Below the pieces are notes generated by a model. That model was not told the origin of the DNA. It saw nothing but the letters and a program-made list of their open reading frames with translations, and made no database searches. DNA of 7,459 bases, taken from NCBI GenBank assembly GCA_002435305.1, contig DJMH01000109.1, positions 3,287 through 10,745 on the forward strand, read 5' to 3'. Positions 6,596 to 7,459 of the stretch are shown piece by piece. This stretch comes from Dehalococcoidia bacterium UBA6495. GTDB lineage: Bacteria > Chloroflexota > Dehalococcoidia > Lucifugimonadales > UBA826. The position numbers and the translations under genes were made by a program. Position 1 is the first letter of the stretch. Every line of letters starts with the position of its first letter.

Positions 6596-7459
6596 GTGAA
6601 CATCCCATATAACGTCGGAGTTGCAAAATCTGAAACTCCTATCACAGGGTTTACAGATTCTCGATATCACTCATCAGAAACCATACACCGGGTCGCAATA
6701 ATCACTGGATTATCAGGAGTTCGCCTCAACGAATCTTTTTTCTCAAATGCGACCAGAAATATTGACAAAATATCGACTAACATAGGGTTTATAGCTTCAG
6801 ATACTAAATTAAACAACATAGGTAACCCCGTGTATGTATTCCCTCCTGCACCTAAATCGTTCCATGAGCTTGAAAATCCAGAAGAGCTATACATTTGGAG
6901 ATGGATTACCTTGGATGCCCCTGACCTCGTAATTGAATTGGTTGAAACAACAAAGAACGAGACTTGCGTACAATCAATTGGATTGCCTGAGGCAGATAAA
7001 TTCCAATTTATAGATTCAAGCTGTGAAGAAGATAACTCTCTCCTGGCCGCCTTGGCCTCAGGTTTAGGGCCAACTCCAGGGTCAATACCTGGAATAAGAA
7101 TTACAACACAAAACGACAATGCCAATGAAATCCTGAAACAAATCATAGAAAAAATTTCCAGAACAAAGCCCACCCCATCAGAAGCTTCGCTCCAGCTGCA
7201 GAATCAGAATAGGCGGAATGCAAAGGAAGTGAGCAATAAATTGGCACAGGTGTATGGGTTTAAGCTGGACCAACCTATCAACTACGTACAGGGTGTAGCA
7301 ATAAGTGGCAGACTTCGACTGAGAGCTATAGACGATGATTATCCAGATCCTGTTGGAGATATCACCACCCTTGTTGATTTCCTCACTAAAGACGAAGAAT
7401 TTGATAAAAACAATAACTCCGGACCAAATCTAGCCGCTATGTGCTGGACTGAAGAACTG
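6596..7459 (+). CDS. Unassigned protein, 3'-truncated by the window edge
   Basis: One frame stays open for 288 codons from GTG 6596 to the end of the window with no stop. GTG 6596 is chosen because AGGG (6585-6588) lies 7 bases upstream. An in-frame GTG at 6578 overlaps the last base of the larB stop but has no SD. I do not recognise the family with confidence. HRVAIITGLSG (about 32-42) followed by TLDAPDLVIELVE (about 109-121) recalls the beta-strand layout of M14/succinylglutamate-desuccinylase folds, where a metal-binding HGxE follows the first strand; here that site reads SGVR, so any metal site would be lost. The stretch ISGRLRLRAI...DPVGDITTLVDFL...NLAAMCWTEEL at the visible end looks helical and faintly like an alpha/alpha-toroid glycosidase. 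No signal peptide or membrane segment is seen. The 17-base gap after larB implies one transcript. Confidence 0.65.
   Translation, partial: MNIPYNVGVAKSETPITGFTDSRYHSSETIHRVAIITGLSGVRLNESFFSNATRNIDKISTNIGFIASDTKLNNIGNPVYVFPPAPKSFHELENPEELYIWRWITLDAPDLVIELVETTKNETCVQSIGLPEADKFQFIDSSCEEDNSLLAALASGLGPTPGSIPGIRITTQNDNANEILKQIIEKISRTKPTPSEASLQLQNQNRRNAKEVSNKLAQVYGFKLDQPINYVQGVAISGRLRLRAIDDDYPDPVGDITTLVDFLTKDEEFDKNNNSGPNLAAMCWTEEL

Noticed and set aside
6667..7173. 168-codon minus-strand open frame opposite the last gene
   Set aside because: Low-complexity, serine-rich translation with no recognisable motif, no clear SD, and wholly antisense to a longer plus-strand frame that follows larB closely.

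Overview
The window reads as a bacterial chromosome segment that is moderately AT-rich and gene-dense. Shine-Dalgarno (SD) sites are clear, several starts are non-ATG (TTG, GTG and apparently ATC), and one tRNA-Pro has the bacterial C1-G72 end and an encoded CCA. I see no mobile element, CRISPR array, rRNA or phage gene. The gene mix (short threonine ammonia-lyase-like enzyme, DinB-like protein, M42-type peptidase, peptidyl-amidating-lyase-like propeller, LarB) would suit an uncultured environmental lineage such as marine Chloroflexota. That assignment is inference from gene content only.

Left part (1-2678): a 5'-truncated PLP-dependent threonine/serine ammonia-lyase-type gene is followed at once by a DinB-like gene on the same strand. 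A convergent M42-like aminopeptidase gene ends inside the last codon of the DinB gene, and both stops are read from one CTAG. The peptidase gene and the next gene, an RNase II/R-family exoribonuclease, are divergent. The 190-205 bp between them holds a good forward promoter, a weaker reverse one, a palindrome over both -10 elements, and a hairpin in the peptidase leader.

Middle (2679-4921): the 661-codon RNB exoribonuclease faces a convergent tRNA-Pro(TGG). The 162 bp to the right of the tRNA carries a forward promoter, TTGAAC-18 bp-TAGAAT, whose -35 is one arm of a TTGAAC/GTTCAA palindrome.

Right part (4922-7459): three same-strand, closely spaced genes probably form an operon. The first is a six-bladed NHL propeller keeping the apparent active site of peptidyl-alpha-hydroxyglycine alpha-amidating lyase. 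The second is larB, the first enzyme of nickel-pincer nucleotide synthesis, apparently starting at ATC. The third is an open-ended gene of uncertain family running off the window. LarC and LarE are not visible, and no PHM-type monooxygenase is present.

The most interesting items are the PAL-like protein, the ATC start of larB, and the unassigned last gene.
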